Source of the DNA: Lujinxingiaceae bacterium
GTDB taxonomy: Bacteria > Myxococcota_A > Bradymonadia > Bradymonadales > Bradymonadaceae
Assembly: GCA_013697635.1 (NCBI GenBank)
Contig: JACCWM010000186.1
Location: 1 to 64,000 of the forward strand
DNA length: 64,000 bases
Direction: 5' to 3'
The notes under the pieces are model-generated. The model did no database searches and was not told where the DNA came from. It saw nothing but the letters and a program-made list of their open reading frames with translations. Below, piece after piece: positions 44,861-53,709 of this stretch. The position numbers and the translations under genes were made by a program. Each line of letters opens with the position of its first letter. Within the stretch, counting starts at the first letter, position 1.

Positions 44861-45820
44861 ATGGCGAAAAAGACTTTGATTTGGGCGGTCGTTGGGCTGC
44901 TCTTGGCTGGCTGTGCCGCAGATCCTGACCCGGTTGTGAACAACGCGGGCAATGACGTCGTCGAGGCCGACGTCGGGCAAGACGTCGCGACGGCCGATAG
45001 CGGACACGACGTGGTCGAGCCCGATGTTCGCCTGGAAGATATCGCAAACGATGCCGACGAGCCGGACGCCGACGATACCAGCGAGCCTGCCGCTTGCCCC
45101 GAGTCGCACAGCATTACGGTGACCGAGGCGAGCCAGCTGCGCAATGTTGCAGCGTGTCGCACTATCCCGGGCTCCCTGGTCATCGAGGTCTCTTTGGGTG
45201 TGCAGAGCATCGCGCTGCCCTTGCTCGAAGATGTTGGTGAAGAGCTCGTCATACGCCTGCAGGATGCGACGACCTCGCTCGATCTCTCGGGGCTTCGAAC
45301 GATCGGCGTGGCGTTGGTCATCGATGAGAACCACGCACTTGATGAGCTCCACCTGCCGCTGCTCACAAGCGTTGGCCAGCGGCTCGCCGTGATCACGAAC
45401 AACGCGCTCACAAGCGTGCGCTTTGACGTGTTGGGCATGGTCGGCGAGGATCTGGTGAGCTTTCTGGTGCCCTCGGTCAATATCTGGAACAACGCCTTGC
45501 TCACCACGCTCGAGATGCCGGAGCTCAAAGAGGTCTTTGGCGGCATCGGGTTCAACGTGCACCAGAACCCGCGCCTCGCTACGCTCGCGCTCCCGAGCTT
45601 GGAGGCGACCAGCGAGCTGACACTTGCCAACATGTCCGCTTTACAAAGCGTGAGCTTTCCTTCTTTGACGAGCATCGGCGGGCTGCTGCTCGTGATCTCC
45701 AACTCCGCCTTGCCCACGTGCCAGGCCCAGGCCCTTGCGACGAGCGCCTCGCCAGCGAGGGTGTGCATCATGATGAATGCCTCCGACAACTGCGCCGACA
45801 ATATCTCGGGCTGCTCCTGA
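44861..45820 (+). CDS. Lipoprotein with receptor-L/LRR-like repeats
   Basis: The 319-residue protein has signal peptide MAKKTLIWAVVGLLLAGC (Cys18), an acidic linker rich in Asp/Val/Ala to about residue 80, and then about eight short repeats of L-x-L-P-x-L-x-x-V/I-G type (LPLLTSVGQRLAVI, MPELKEVFGGI, FPSLTSIGGLLLVI) as in receptor L-domains. The end is Cys-rich. It is outer-surface or periplasm anchored; ligand unknown. Confidence 0.82.
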   Translation: MAKKTLIWAVVGLLLAGCAADPDPVVNNAGNDVVEADVGQDVATADSGHDVVEPDVRLEDIANDADEPDADDTSEPAACPESHSITVTEASQLRNVAACRTIPGSLVIEVSLGVQSIALPLLEDVGEELVIRLQDATTSLDLSGLRTIGVALVIDENHALDELHLPLLTSVGQRLAVITNNALTSVRFDVLGMVGEDLVSFLVPSVNIWNNALLTTLEMPELKEVFGGIGFNVHQNPRLATLALPSLEATSELTLANMSALQSVSFPSLTSIGGLLLVISNSALPTCQAQALATSASPARVCIMMNASDNCADNISGCS

Positions 45821-45887
45821 GCGATGATGAAGCCACGAGGCGACTTTAGACCCATGTTTGAATTGATTTTCTGAAAGGTTTGGAACG

Positions 45888-48221
45888 ATGAAATGTGCTC
45901 TCAGGGGCGTTGTGCTGCTTGGTCTCTTGTTTTTGCTTGCGGCTTGCGAAGATGAAAATAACAAGGTCGTCAAGGACCAGCCGGACGCGTCGCAAACCGC
46001 CGATACGACGGATGCGACGCCCGACGAGCCGCTGCCCCAGCGCGACCCGGGACCTGCGCACGAGGGGATCTATAGCTTTGTGAACGGCTGCTACCGCATG
46101 GATGCGGCCGCGCCCACAAGCATTTCGGCGGCCTATCTGGTGTCTGCCGAAGGCGGTTCGGCCTTTGCGTTTACTGGCAGTGACGAGGCGACGGCCTCAC
46201 GCTTCTTCATGAAGGCCTCCGATCTGGGCACGTACTTGTTTTACGACGAGGACGAGCAGTTCTTCGTTGTCGAAGATGAGACGTTCTTGAGAAAGGCCGA
46301 GCTGCTCTCCGATATCTTCACGCTCGACGACAGCTATCTGCCCGGCGCTCAGTGGGAACTTGAGGTGTCCGGGCGAGACGCGACGCGCTTTCAGATGCGC
46401 CATCTGCGCTCCGGGCGCTATCTGACGACCACGGGGCTCGCTGAGAGCGTCGCTGAGGCGGCCGTCATCACCTTGTATCGCGCTGAAGGCTGCACGGCGT
46501 TTCCGGAGCTGACCCTTGACGCTGAGGGTGAGGTGGTTGCACGTCAATTCGAGGACGGCTCGCTCTTTGGCTATGTGGAGACTCACTCGCATATCATGTC
46601 GAACTTTGGTTTTGGGGGCGCCGGGATCTTTCACGGCGCGGCGTTTCATCCCCTGGGCGTCAAGCATGCCTTGCCTTCATGTGAGATGTTTCACGGCGCG
46701 GAGGGTCGCGCCGATCTCTTCGGCTTTGGCTTTGATCGAGGCGCGGACATCGATGAGGAGACGATGTTCACGTCCTTTGTGACCGGGCGCACGCCGGAGT
46801 TTTCACATCACACCGACGGATACCCGAGCTTTACAGATTGGCCAAACGCCCCGACGAGTTCCACCCATCAGACCCAGTACTACCTGTGGATCAAGCGCGC
46901 CTACCTCAGTGGTCTTCGCTTGATGGTCAACCACGCGACGAGCAATCAGATCATTTGCGAGCTCGTCTCGGGCACCAAGGCCCAACCCATTCGTTACTCG
47001 TGCAACGATATGGTGGCTGCCGACCGCTCGATCGAGGAGACTCGCCGCCTGGAGCGCTACATCGATGCTCAAGAGGGCGGCCCCGGCAAGGGGTGGTTTC
47101 GCATTGTGGAGAGCCCCGAGCAGGCCCGCGAGGTGATCAGCGAGGGCAAGTTGGCCATTGTGCTCGGGCTGGAGGTCTCAAATCTGTTCGATTGTTTTCT
47201 CGTGCCTGTCGGCGGTGGCGAGCGCTGCACGGAGCGCGAGGTGATCGAGGCCTTGGACCGCTACCATGCCAAAGGTGTGCGGGCGATCTTTCCGGTCCAC
47301 AAGTTCGACAACGCCTTTTCCGCCGGAGATGGCAGCCGCGACATCATCGAGCTTGGTAACTTTGCGCAGACCGGGCACTGGTCGAATTTTACCGATGACT
47401 GCCCGGATCAGCCGACGAATTTTGACAGGGGCAGCGTGACTTTTGGCGGGCTCAATGAGATGCGCGACGATTATCTGGCCAAGCCGCCCAACGACATGAG
47501 CAACTTTGCCGGCAATCCCAACCGCACACTCTTGACCCATGCGGAGAGGCTTCGTGCCGGGCCCCTACACGGCAATTACTGCCAGAAGGCCGGTATCACT
47601 CGCCTGGGAGAATTCCTGATCGAGGAGTTGATGAAGCGCGGCATGATTATCGAGATCGACCACCTCCCCAGGCGAGCCTATCGGCGCGCCTTCGAGATGC
47701 TCGTGGAAAAGGATTATCCGGCCGTAGGCACGCACGGAGTCCACAACGATGGCGCGCTCTATGGGCTGGGCGGCGTCTCGAAGTTCAGCTTTGGTGTGTG
47801 CAGCGATCCCGGCGTGCCGGGCGGCAGGGCCAACTCGCTTCGAGACCGCCTCGAGCTTATCAACGCCGCGGGCGCATTTCCTGCCGAGGGTTTGGGTTTG
47901 GATCTCAACGGCTTTGCCGGCGCCCCCGGACCGCGCTTTGGCGACAAGAGCCCCTGCACCGACCAGATAAATCCCGTGACCTATCCATTCCAGTCGTTCG
48001 CCGGTGACATCACCTTCACCAAGCCTCGGATCGGTGAACGCGAGCTCGAGTTCAACACCGAAGGGCTCACCCATATTGGTATGCTCCCGGAGTTTATCGC
48101 CGACGTGCGAAGCGACGGCGTCAGCGACCTTGAGCTTGAGGCGCTTTTCAAGTCCGCCGAGGGTTATCTGCGCATGTGGGAGAAGGCCGAGCGACGCGGG
48201 GCGCAGATTTTGGGCCAGTAA
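45888..48221 (+). CDS. Large lipoprotein with membrane-dipeptidase (amidohydrolase)-like domain
   Basis: The 777-residue protein has a signal peptide with Cys20 (LLAAC), an acidic linker and a small beta domain to about residue 220. From about 225 it resembles an M19-type TIM barrel: an ETHSHIM strand gives the first metal pair HxH, later VNHATSN and EIDHLPRRAYRRAFEML, GTHGVHNDGALYGLG give further His and Asp. Enzymatic activity on dipeptides or related amides is plausible but not certain, because spacing is looser than in known dipeptidases. It follows another lipoprotein gene. Confidence 0.8.
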   Translation: MKCALRGVVLLGLLFLLAACEDENNKVVKDQPDASQTADTTDATPDEPLPQRDPGPAHEGIYSFVNGCYRMDAAAPTSISAAYLVSAEGGSAFAFTGSDEATASRFFMKASDLGTYLFYDEDEQFFVVEDETFLRKAELLSDIFTLDDSYLPGAQWELEVSGRDATRFQMRHLRSGRYLTTTGLAESVAEAAVITLYRAEGCTAFPELTLDAEGEVVARQFEDGSLFGYVETHSHIMSNFGFGGAGIFHGAAFHPLGVKHALPSCEMFHGAEGRADLFGFGFDRGADIDEETMFTSFVTGRTPEFSHHTDGYPSFTDWPNAPTSSTHQTQYYLWIKRAYLSGLRLMVNHATSNQIICELVSGTKAQPIRYSCNDMVAADRSIEETRRLERYIDAQEGGPGKGWFRIVESPEQAREVISEGKLAIVLGLEVSNLFDCFLVPVGGGERCTEREVIEALDRYHAKGVRAIFPVHKFDNAFSAGDGSRDIIELGNFAQTGHWSNFTDDCPDQPTNFDRGSVTFGGLNEMRDDYLAKPPNDMSNFAGNPNRTLLTHAERLRAGPLHGNYCQKAGITRLGEFLIEELMKRGMIIEIDHLPRRAYRRAFEMLVEKDYPAVGTHGVHNDGALYGLGGVSKFSFGVCSDPGVPGGRANSLRDRLELINAAGAFPAEGLGLDLNGFAGAPGPRFGDKSPCTDQINPVTYPFQSFAGDITFTKPRIGERELEFNTEGLTHIGMLPEFIADVRSDGVSDLELEALFKSAEGYLRMWEKAERRGAQILGQ

Positions 48222-48272
48222 GGGGCCTTTGTTCAGGCACACAAGCCTTGCCGACTCCCTTGCCGGATTGCC

Positions 48273-49766
48273 ATGACCTCACAAGTTCCAGCCCAGCGCA
48301 TTCGCCCGTGCAACCAGGCCCCGGTTCGCGCTGAGGGCGCCTATGTCGTCTATTGGCGCATCGCCAACCGGCGCATTCGTTACAACTATAGCTTGCAGCG
48401 CGCGATCGAGTGGTCTCGCGAGCTTGGCAAGCCGCTGGTCATTCTTGATGCTCTTCGCTGCGACTATCCTTGGGCAAGTGAGCGCCTGCACAGCTTTTTG
48501 CTGGCCTCGATTCGCGATACGGCCGGCGCGCTCGATGGCCTGCCCGTCACGCACTATCCTTATGTCGAGCAGCGCGAAGGCGACGGCAGGGGGTTGTTGG
48601 AGGCGCTGGCTGCGTCGAGTATGACGGGCGCGGGCGCGGCGGTGGTGGTCACCGACGATTATCCGGCGTTCATGATGCCACACATGATCGCGGCCGCCGC
48701 CCACCGGCTCGCTGTGCGCCTAGAGTGCGTCGATTCCAATGGCATCTTGCCGATGCGCGATACAGAGCGTGTCTACTCACGTGCCCATGACTTTCGACGC
48801 TATATGCACGCGACGCTCGTCGAGCAGCTGGGGCAGATGCCGGCGTCCAATCCGCTCGCGGGCCTCGATCTGGTGCGCCTCAAGCGTCTGCCGCCTGCGA
48901 TCACGGCGCGCTGGACCGTGGCGACGTCCGAGCTGCTCGCTGCGCCTGCACACATACTCGCAGCCCTTCCCATCGATCACGGTGTCTTGGCCGTGGCCGG
49001 TACACCGGGCGGTGAAGCGGCGGCCGGGGCACGTCTGCGCGCGTTTCTAGACACGCGCCCGGCGAGCTATCACGCGCAGCGCAATGATCCGAGCGAGGAG
49101 ACGACCAGCGGCCTGTCGCCGTATTTGCACTTTGGCAACATCTCGGCCCACGAGATCGTTGAGGCGATCATCGCCCGTGAGGGGTGGACACCGGATCGCA
49201 TCGACCCCAAAAAGCGTGGCCAGCGCGCGGGCTGGTGGGGCATGAGCCCCGAGGCTGAGTCGTTCCTCGACCAGCTCGTCACCTGGCGCGAGGTTGGCTT
49301 CAATATGTGCGCGCTACATCCGGGCTACGATCGCTACGAATCGCTGCCCGTCTGGGCGCTGCAAACGCTTGGCGCGCACGACACCGATCCGCGCGAGCAT
49401 CGCTACACCCTCGAAGAATTCGAAGCGGGCCTCACCCATGACCCTCTCTGGAACGCCGCCCAGCAGCAGCTCGTGCAATGCGGCACGATCCACAACTACC
49501 TGCGCATGCTCTGGGGTAAGAAGATTCTGCACTGGAGCGCAAGCTCGTCCGAAGCCCTCGAGATCATGCTCGAGCTCAACAACAAGTACGCGCTCGACGG
49601 GCGCGATCCCAACTCCTATTCAGGCATCTTCTGGGTGCTCGGCCGCTACGATCGCGCCTGGGGTCCCGAGCGCGCCGTGTTCGGCAAGGTGCGCTACATG
49701 AGCTCCGAGAGCACCGCCCGAAAGTACCGCACCGCAGACTATGTACGCCGGTATACCCCGGGCTGA
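48273..49766 (+). CDS. phr: Class II CPD photolyase
   Basis: The 497-residue flavin-dependent enzyme repairs cyclobutane pyrimidine dimers with light. It carries the class II signature in the C-terminal FAD domain: NYLRMLWGKKILHW, LNNKYALDGRDPNSYSG, FWVLGRYDRAWGPER and RYMSSESTARK. The N-terminal antenna domain begins AYVVYWRIANRRIRYNYSL. Class II enzymes are typical of metazoans, plants and some bacteria including myxobacteria. It lies alone between lipoprotein and decarboxylase genes. Confidence 0.95.
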   Translation: MTSQVPAQRIRPCNQAPVRAEGAYVVYWRIANRRIRYNYSLQRAIEWSRELGKPLVILDALRCDYPWASERLHSFLLASIRDTAGALDGLPVTHYPYVEQREGDGRGLLEALAASSMTGAGAAVVVTDDYPAFMMPHMIAAAAHRLAVRLECVDSNGILPMRDTERVYSRAHDFRRYMHATLVEQLGQMPASNPLAGLDLVRLKRLPPAITARWTVATSELLAAPAHILAALPIDHGVLAVAGTPGGEAAAGARLRAFLDTRPASYHAQRNDPSEETTSGLSPYLHFGNISAHEIVEAIIAREGWTPDRIDPKKRGQRAGWWGMSPEAESFLDQLVTWREVGFNMCALHPGYDRYESLPVWALQTLGAHDTDPREHRYTLEEFEAGLTHDPLWNAAQQQLVQCGTIHNYLRMLWGKKILHWSASSSEALEIMLELNNKYALDGRDPNSYSGIFWVLGRYDRAWGPERAVFGKVRYMSSESTARKYRTADYVRRYTPG

Positions 49767-49835
49767 ACCCCCGAGGGAAACGGGGGTGGAACCGCGTTTC
49801 CGCCTGCATCCGTGCGGCAATCCAGCGTTGCAAGC

Positions 49836-49906
49836 CTGGCTGCCCGCACTGGCTGCCCGCACTGGCTGCCCGCACCTGGCTGCCCGCACCGGCTTGGCTG
49901 TCCGCA
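49836..49906. repeat. 13-bp tandem repeat array (CTGGCTGCCCGCA)
   Basis: CTGGCTGCCCGCA occurs at 49836, 49849, 49862 and 49876 (one extra base before the fourth), and a degenerate fifth unit follows to 49906. The core CTGGCTGCCCG is shared with the dispersed repeats at 8965 and 10684. It lies between the photolyase stop and the next start. Confidence 0.85.
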
Positions 49907-49959
49907 CCGGCTCAGATATAAGAAGTCTTGATGTATGTGCAAAAATAGGAGCGAGGGTC

Positions 49960-51237
49960 ATGGCAACACAGTTCAACGCTCCACCGGCATCGACCATACT
50001 CAAGCATGCGTTGGGCGAGGGTTTTCTTGGCGAGGATGCGCCCTGGGCGGTTTTTTACGATCTGGGCATGCTGGAGAGCCGCTTCGAGAGGCTGCGCGCG
50101 GCCTTTCCGGAGTCGGCGCTGCACGCGGTGGCCGTCAAGGCGGCGCCGGTTACGCGCATTCTCAAGGCGCTGGCCCGCCAGGGCGCAGGCTTTGAGGCCG
50201 CCTCCAAGGCCGAGATCCTGCTCGCGCTCGCGGCCGGCGCTTCACCGCACAAGATCGTCTTCGACTCTCCGGCCAAGACACGCCGCGAGATCGGCCGGGC
50301 GCTGGATCGGGGGCTCTACATCAATGCCGATAACCTCAGCGAGCTTGCCCGCATCGGCGAGCTTGCCGGCTCCTTTGCGAGCGGTGCGCGCGTGGGTATT
50401 CGCGTCAACCCGGGCGTCGGTGCCGGGCGCATCGCGGCGACGAGCGTGGCGACGGTCGACTCGAAATTCGGCGTCAGTCTGGACGTGCAGCGTGACGCCT
50501 TGTTCGATGCTTTTCGAGCGTATCCCTGGCTCACCGGTCTGCACGTGCACACGGGATCGCAGGGCTGTGGCCTGGAGCTGCTCACGGCTGGCGTGCGACG
50601 TGCGATGGATCTGGCTCACGAGATCGACGCGCTGCTCGGGCAACGCCGCGTGCGCGTGATCGACATCGGTGGCGGGCTCAACGTGGCCTACCGCCCCGGC
50701 GACGAGGCGCCCGATATCGCGACCTACGCTGCGCGCCTTCGCCAGGACGTGCCCGAGCTCTTTGGCGACGACTATCAGATCATCACCGAGTTTGGCCGCT
50801 GGATGCATGCGCCCTGCGGCTTTGCAGCGAGCCGCGTCGAGTACGTCAAGCCGGGGCCGAATGCCGCGGTCGCGACGATTCATTTTGGCGCCGACCTGCT
50901 CACGCGCCATACCTATCAACCGGACATCTGGCACCACGAGGTCGACGTGCACGACGCCGCTGGCGCCCTGCAAGAGGGCTTGCGCGAGCCTGTGACGATC
51001 GCCGGGCCGCTGTGCTTTGCGGCCGACGTCGTCGCCAAAGATGCCTGGCTGCCGCCGGTCTCTGAGGGCGACATCGTCGTTGTGCGCGATGTTGGCGCCT
51101 ACACGTTTGGGATGTGGTCGCGCTATTGTAGCCGCCCGTTTCCGCCGATCTTCGGCTACCGACTCGAGGCCGGTCAGCTGCGCTTCGAGGCGTTGCACGA
51201 GGGTGAATCACCGCGCGATGTCGCCGAGTTCTGGTAG
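49960..51237 (+). CDS. PLP-dependent decarboxylase (LysA/ornithine decarboxylase fold)
   Basis: The 425-residue type III PLP decarboxylase has the PLP Lys60 (AVAVKAAP), GIRVNPG, HTGSQG, IDIGGGLN and a C-terminal CFAADVVAKD with the substrate-binding Cys/Asp. The usual EPGR motif is EFGRW here and the CESxD motif is CFAAD, so it differs from standard diaminopimelate decarboxylase and may act on another substrate. The ATG at 49960 has AGGAG upstream. Confidence 0.85.
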   Translation: MATQFNAPPASTILKHALGEGFLGEDAPWAVFYDLGMLESRFERLRAAFPESALHAVAVKAAPVTRILKALARQGAGFEAASKAEILLALAAGASPHKIVFDSPAKTRREIGRALDRGLYINADNLSELARIGELAGSFASGARVGIRVNPGVGAGRIAATSVATVDSKFGVSLDVQRDALFDAFRAYPWLTGLHVHTGSQGCGLELLTAGVRRAMDLAHEIDALLGQRRVRVIDIGGGLNVAYRPGDEAPDIATYAARLRQDVPELFGDDYQIITEFGRWMHAPCGFAASRVEYVKPGPNAAVATIHFGADLLTRHTYQPDIWHHEVDVHDAAGALQEGLREPVTIAGPLCFAADVVAKDAWLPPVSEGDIVVVRDVGAYTFGMWSRYCSRPFPPIFGYRLEAGQLRFEALHEGESPRDVAEFW

Positions 51238-51343
51238 CAGCCATTGACCTCTTCGTGGCGTAACTCAGCGTTTTGAGCGGCTACGAAGACGGACATCCGT
51301 CCTTGAGCCTTGAAGGCGCAAGCACGGCTGAGTCCGATCAAAC

Positions 51344-52768
51344 CTAGATGGCGTCGCTGCTGCTGACGTCGACGCTGGGGCTGGCGTCAGGTGGCCCGAC
51401 ATCGTCGACGATGCCCGCGCACTGGCCATTGAAACAGAACAAACCTGCCTGGCAATCGCTGTCGCTTGCACACTCGCCGCCGCCGCTGCCGGTGTCGCCG
51501 CTGCCCGTGCCGGTGTCGCTGCTGCTGCCACCGTCGTCGCCGGGGCTGGCGTCAGGTGCCCCGACACCGGTGTCGTTGCCCGGGCTGGTGTCGCTGCTGC
51601 TGTTGCCACCGTCGTCGTCGCCGGGGCTGGCGTCAGGTGCCCCGACATCGTCGACGATGCCCGTGCACTGGCCATTGAAACAGAACAAACCTACCTGGCA
51701 ATCGTTGTCGCTTACACACTGGCCGCTGCCGGTGTCGCCGCTGCCCGGGCCGGTGTCGCTGCTGTTGCCACCGTCGTCGTCGCCGGGGCTGCTGGCGTCA
51801 GGTGCCCCGACACCGGTGTCGTTGCCCGAGCCGGTGTCGCTGCCGTTACCGACGTCGTTGCCCGAGCCGGTGTCGCTCCCGGCACCGACGTCGTTGCCCG
51901 AGCCGGTGTCGCTGCCGTTACCGCCGTCGGGATCTACGGTGCCAGCATCCGGAGGGTCAATGATGCTAGCATCCGGAAATCCGGGACCGATCTCGCCGTC
52001 GAATGCATCCGCGTCGGCATCGGCATCGGCGTCTGTCCAGTCGGCATCGGTGGCATCTCCGGCGTCGACATCGGGCGTCTCGCTGCCGGTGTCACCGGCA
52101 TCGGTGATTACTCCAACATCGGGAACGCTGACGTCAGGATGGGTGATGTTGTTGTTGTTGTTGTTGTTGTTGGTGTTGTTCGAAGAGCTGTCGACGGGCA
52201 CGAGTCCGAACATACTGAAATGCATCGTCGTGCCGGAGATCATCGCCGTGTCGGCGTCGTAGCGGCGCGAGGCCAGCGGCGCAACCGCCTCGCCGATGTA
52301 GGCAAGCTGGAAATGGGCCGGATTGATGTTGCTGCCGACGGTCTTGACGCTGACCTCGAGGAAGAGGCGCACCGGAGCGTTGAAGGTCAGACCGGCAGGC
52401 CCCATCACAAATGCGGAGCCGGGCAAAACTTCGGCCGGCACCAGCGCGGGATCGGCCGCCGAGATCGTGACCTCGACATCGTCGGGGATGGCGCCGGGCG
52501 GAAAGTCGAGGCGAATGCTGCCATCGGGGCTCTCGACGATGCCGCCCTCCTCGCTGCTCACCGTGGTGCGCACAAGCTCCACGTGGCCCGCGCCCTCCGG
52601 GGCAAGACACGCCGTGCCGACGCGCTCGAGGCCCGTGGCACAGGGTTGCTGCTCATCGACCCTGTCCGCTTTCTCCGGCTCACCGCAGGCCCACAGACTC
52701 GTGGCCATAATGCAGACGGCGATCAACGCGAGGTTACTTCTTCCCAAACGTGCATTTCTTGTGCGCAT
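51344..52768 (-). CDS. ZU5-like lipoprotein with duplicated Cys module and Asp/Gly/Ser linkers
   Basis: The 474-residue protein starts at ATG 52768 with a lipobox near Cys27 (SLWAC). Residues about 55-170 resemble a ZU5 domain (EEGGIVESPDGSIRLDFPPG...). A poly-Asn stretch and long linker of D/G/S/T repeats (NGSDTGSGND type) follow. Two near-identical modules CxSDxDCQxGLFCFNGQCxG (with VDDVG after) lie at about 375 and 445, each like a small disulphide knot. It should be a surface-exposed lipoprotein; the repeats may vary in number between strains. Confidence 0.82.
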   Translation of the reverse strand: MRTRNARLGRSNLALIAVCIMATSLWACGEPEKADRVDEQQPCATGLERVGTACLAPEGAGHVELVRTTVSSEEGGIVESPDGSIRLDFPPGAIPDDVEVTISAADPALVPAEVLPGSAFVMGPAGLTFNAPVRLFLEVSVKTVGSNINPAHFQLAYIGEAVAPLASRRYDADTAMISGTTMHFSMFGLVPVDSSSNNTNNNNNNNNITHPDVSVPDVGVITDAGDTGSETPDVDAGDATDADWTDADADADADAFDGEIGPGFPDASIIDPPDAGTVDPDGGNGSDTGSGNDVGAGSDTGSGNDVGNGSDTGSGNDTGVGAPDASSPGDDDGGNSSDTGPGSGDTGSGQCVSDNDCQVGLFCFNGQCTGIVDDVGAPDASPGDDDGGNSSSDTSPGNDTGVGAPDASPGDDGGSSSDTGTGSGDTGSGGGECASDSDCQAGLFCFNGQCAGIVDDVGPPDASPSVDVSSSDAI

Positions 52769-52938
52769 TTCAATCTCATCAAAGGTGTTAGTGCAAACAA
52801 TACGCGCTCGCTTAGCATCATCGAGGTCGATGGTGCCGAACATTTATGATCCCGGACAGGAGCGCTAATTCGTCATTCACCTTGCACGGACTTGTGGGTC
52901 TTGGCAACCACTTTGGCCACCTCTGGCACAACGAGTCT

Positions 52939-53655
52939 TCAGGTTTTGTTCTGACAGACCATTTGCTGCGAGTCGCCCACCGGCACGCAAACGCGGTCAT
53001 CGGCGCATGCGCCGCTCAGCTCGCAGGGCGCGTCGAGGGCGAGCGTGCCCTTGAAGACGTCGGCGCAGGGGGCGAAGTGGGCGGGCAGCTCGATCTCAAA
53101 GACGGGAGCCATCGCCGCCGCGATCGCTTGCAGATCATCGATGCTCGGGTTCTCGGATTCGAGCTTCTTTGACTGCTCGCAGGCAGAAATCGGCGTCTTG
53201 AACAGCGCGAGACACTGGCTTGCCAGTGCGCTGTCGAAGACGATCTGCTTGTTCGCGATGGCTCGAGTGGAAGCCGCCTTGTCCGACGGCGTGGTGTAGA
53301 ACATCACAGCGAGCAAGCCCTGACACTGGTTGCGGGTATAGAAGCTGTTGACGTCACCGGTGCCGGCCAGCGCTTCTTGCGCCACGGCCTCGGTCTCGGC
53401 CACGTAGGTCATATCCACCACGCCAAGGCCGATGAACATCGAGAAGACGGCCTTGATCTCCTCGTTTTTGCAGGAGTCGAAGGCCTCACAGGCCGAGGCG
53501 CTGAGGTTTTCGATGAACGAATCGGGGGTCAGGGCAGCCGACTCACTTTCTTCGGGCGCGGCGTTCACCGCAGCCGTCTTAGTTTTGTCGCAGGCGGCCA
53601 AGCCCAAGGTGAGGGCAATCAAGCATCCAACGAGCTGCAGTGGGGCTTTTTTCAT
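52939..53655 (-). CDS. Cys-containing lipoprotein, unknown
   Basis: The 238-residue protein has signal peptide with lipobox LGLAAC (Cys22), a short linker, then a helical domain with eight or so cysteines in spaced pairs (SACEAFDSCKN, ASQCLALF, ISACEQS, APCADVF, APCELSGACADDRVC). The ATG at 53655 has GGAG six bases upstream. The disulphide-rich fold recalls small lipoproteins common in myxobacterial genomes. It follows the very large fibronectin-like gene on the same strand and may be co-transcribed. Confidence 0.78.
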   Translation of the reverse strand: MKKAPLQLVGCLIALTLGLAACDKTKTAAVNAAPEESESAALTPDSFIENLSASACEAFDSCKNEEIKAVFSMFIGLGVVDMTYVAETEAVAQEALAGTGDVNSFYTRNQCQGLLAVMFYTTPSDKAASTRAIANKQIVFDSALASQCLALFKTPISACEQSKKLESENPSIDDLQAIAAAMAPVFEIELPAHFAPCADVFKGTLALDAPCELSGACADDRVCVPVGDSQQMVCQNKT

Positions 53656-53709
53656 GAGGTGCTCCGAGGCCATCAGCCGTCTCGTGGAGGTTTTTTTGAC
53701 AATCGTGCT

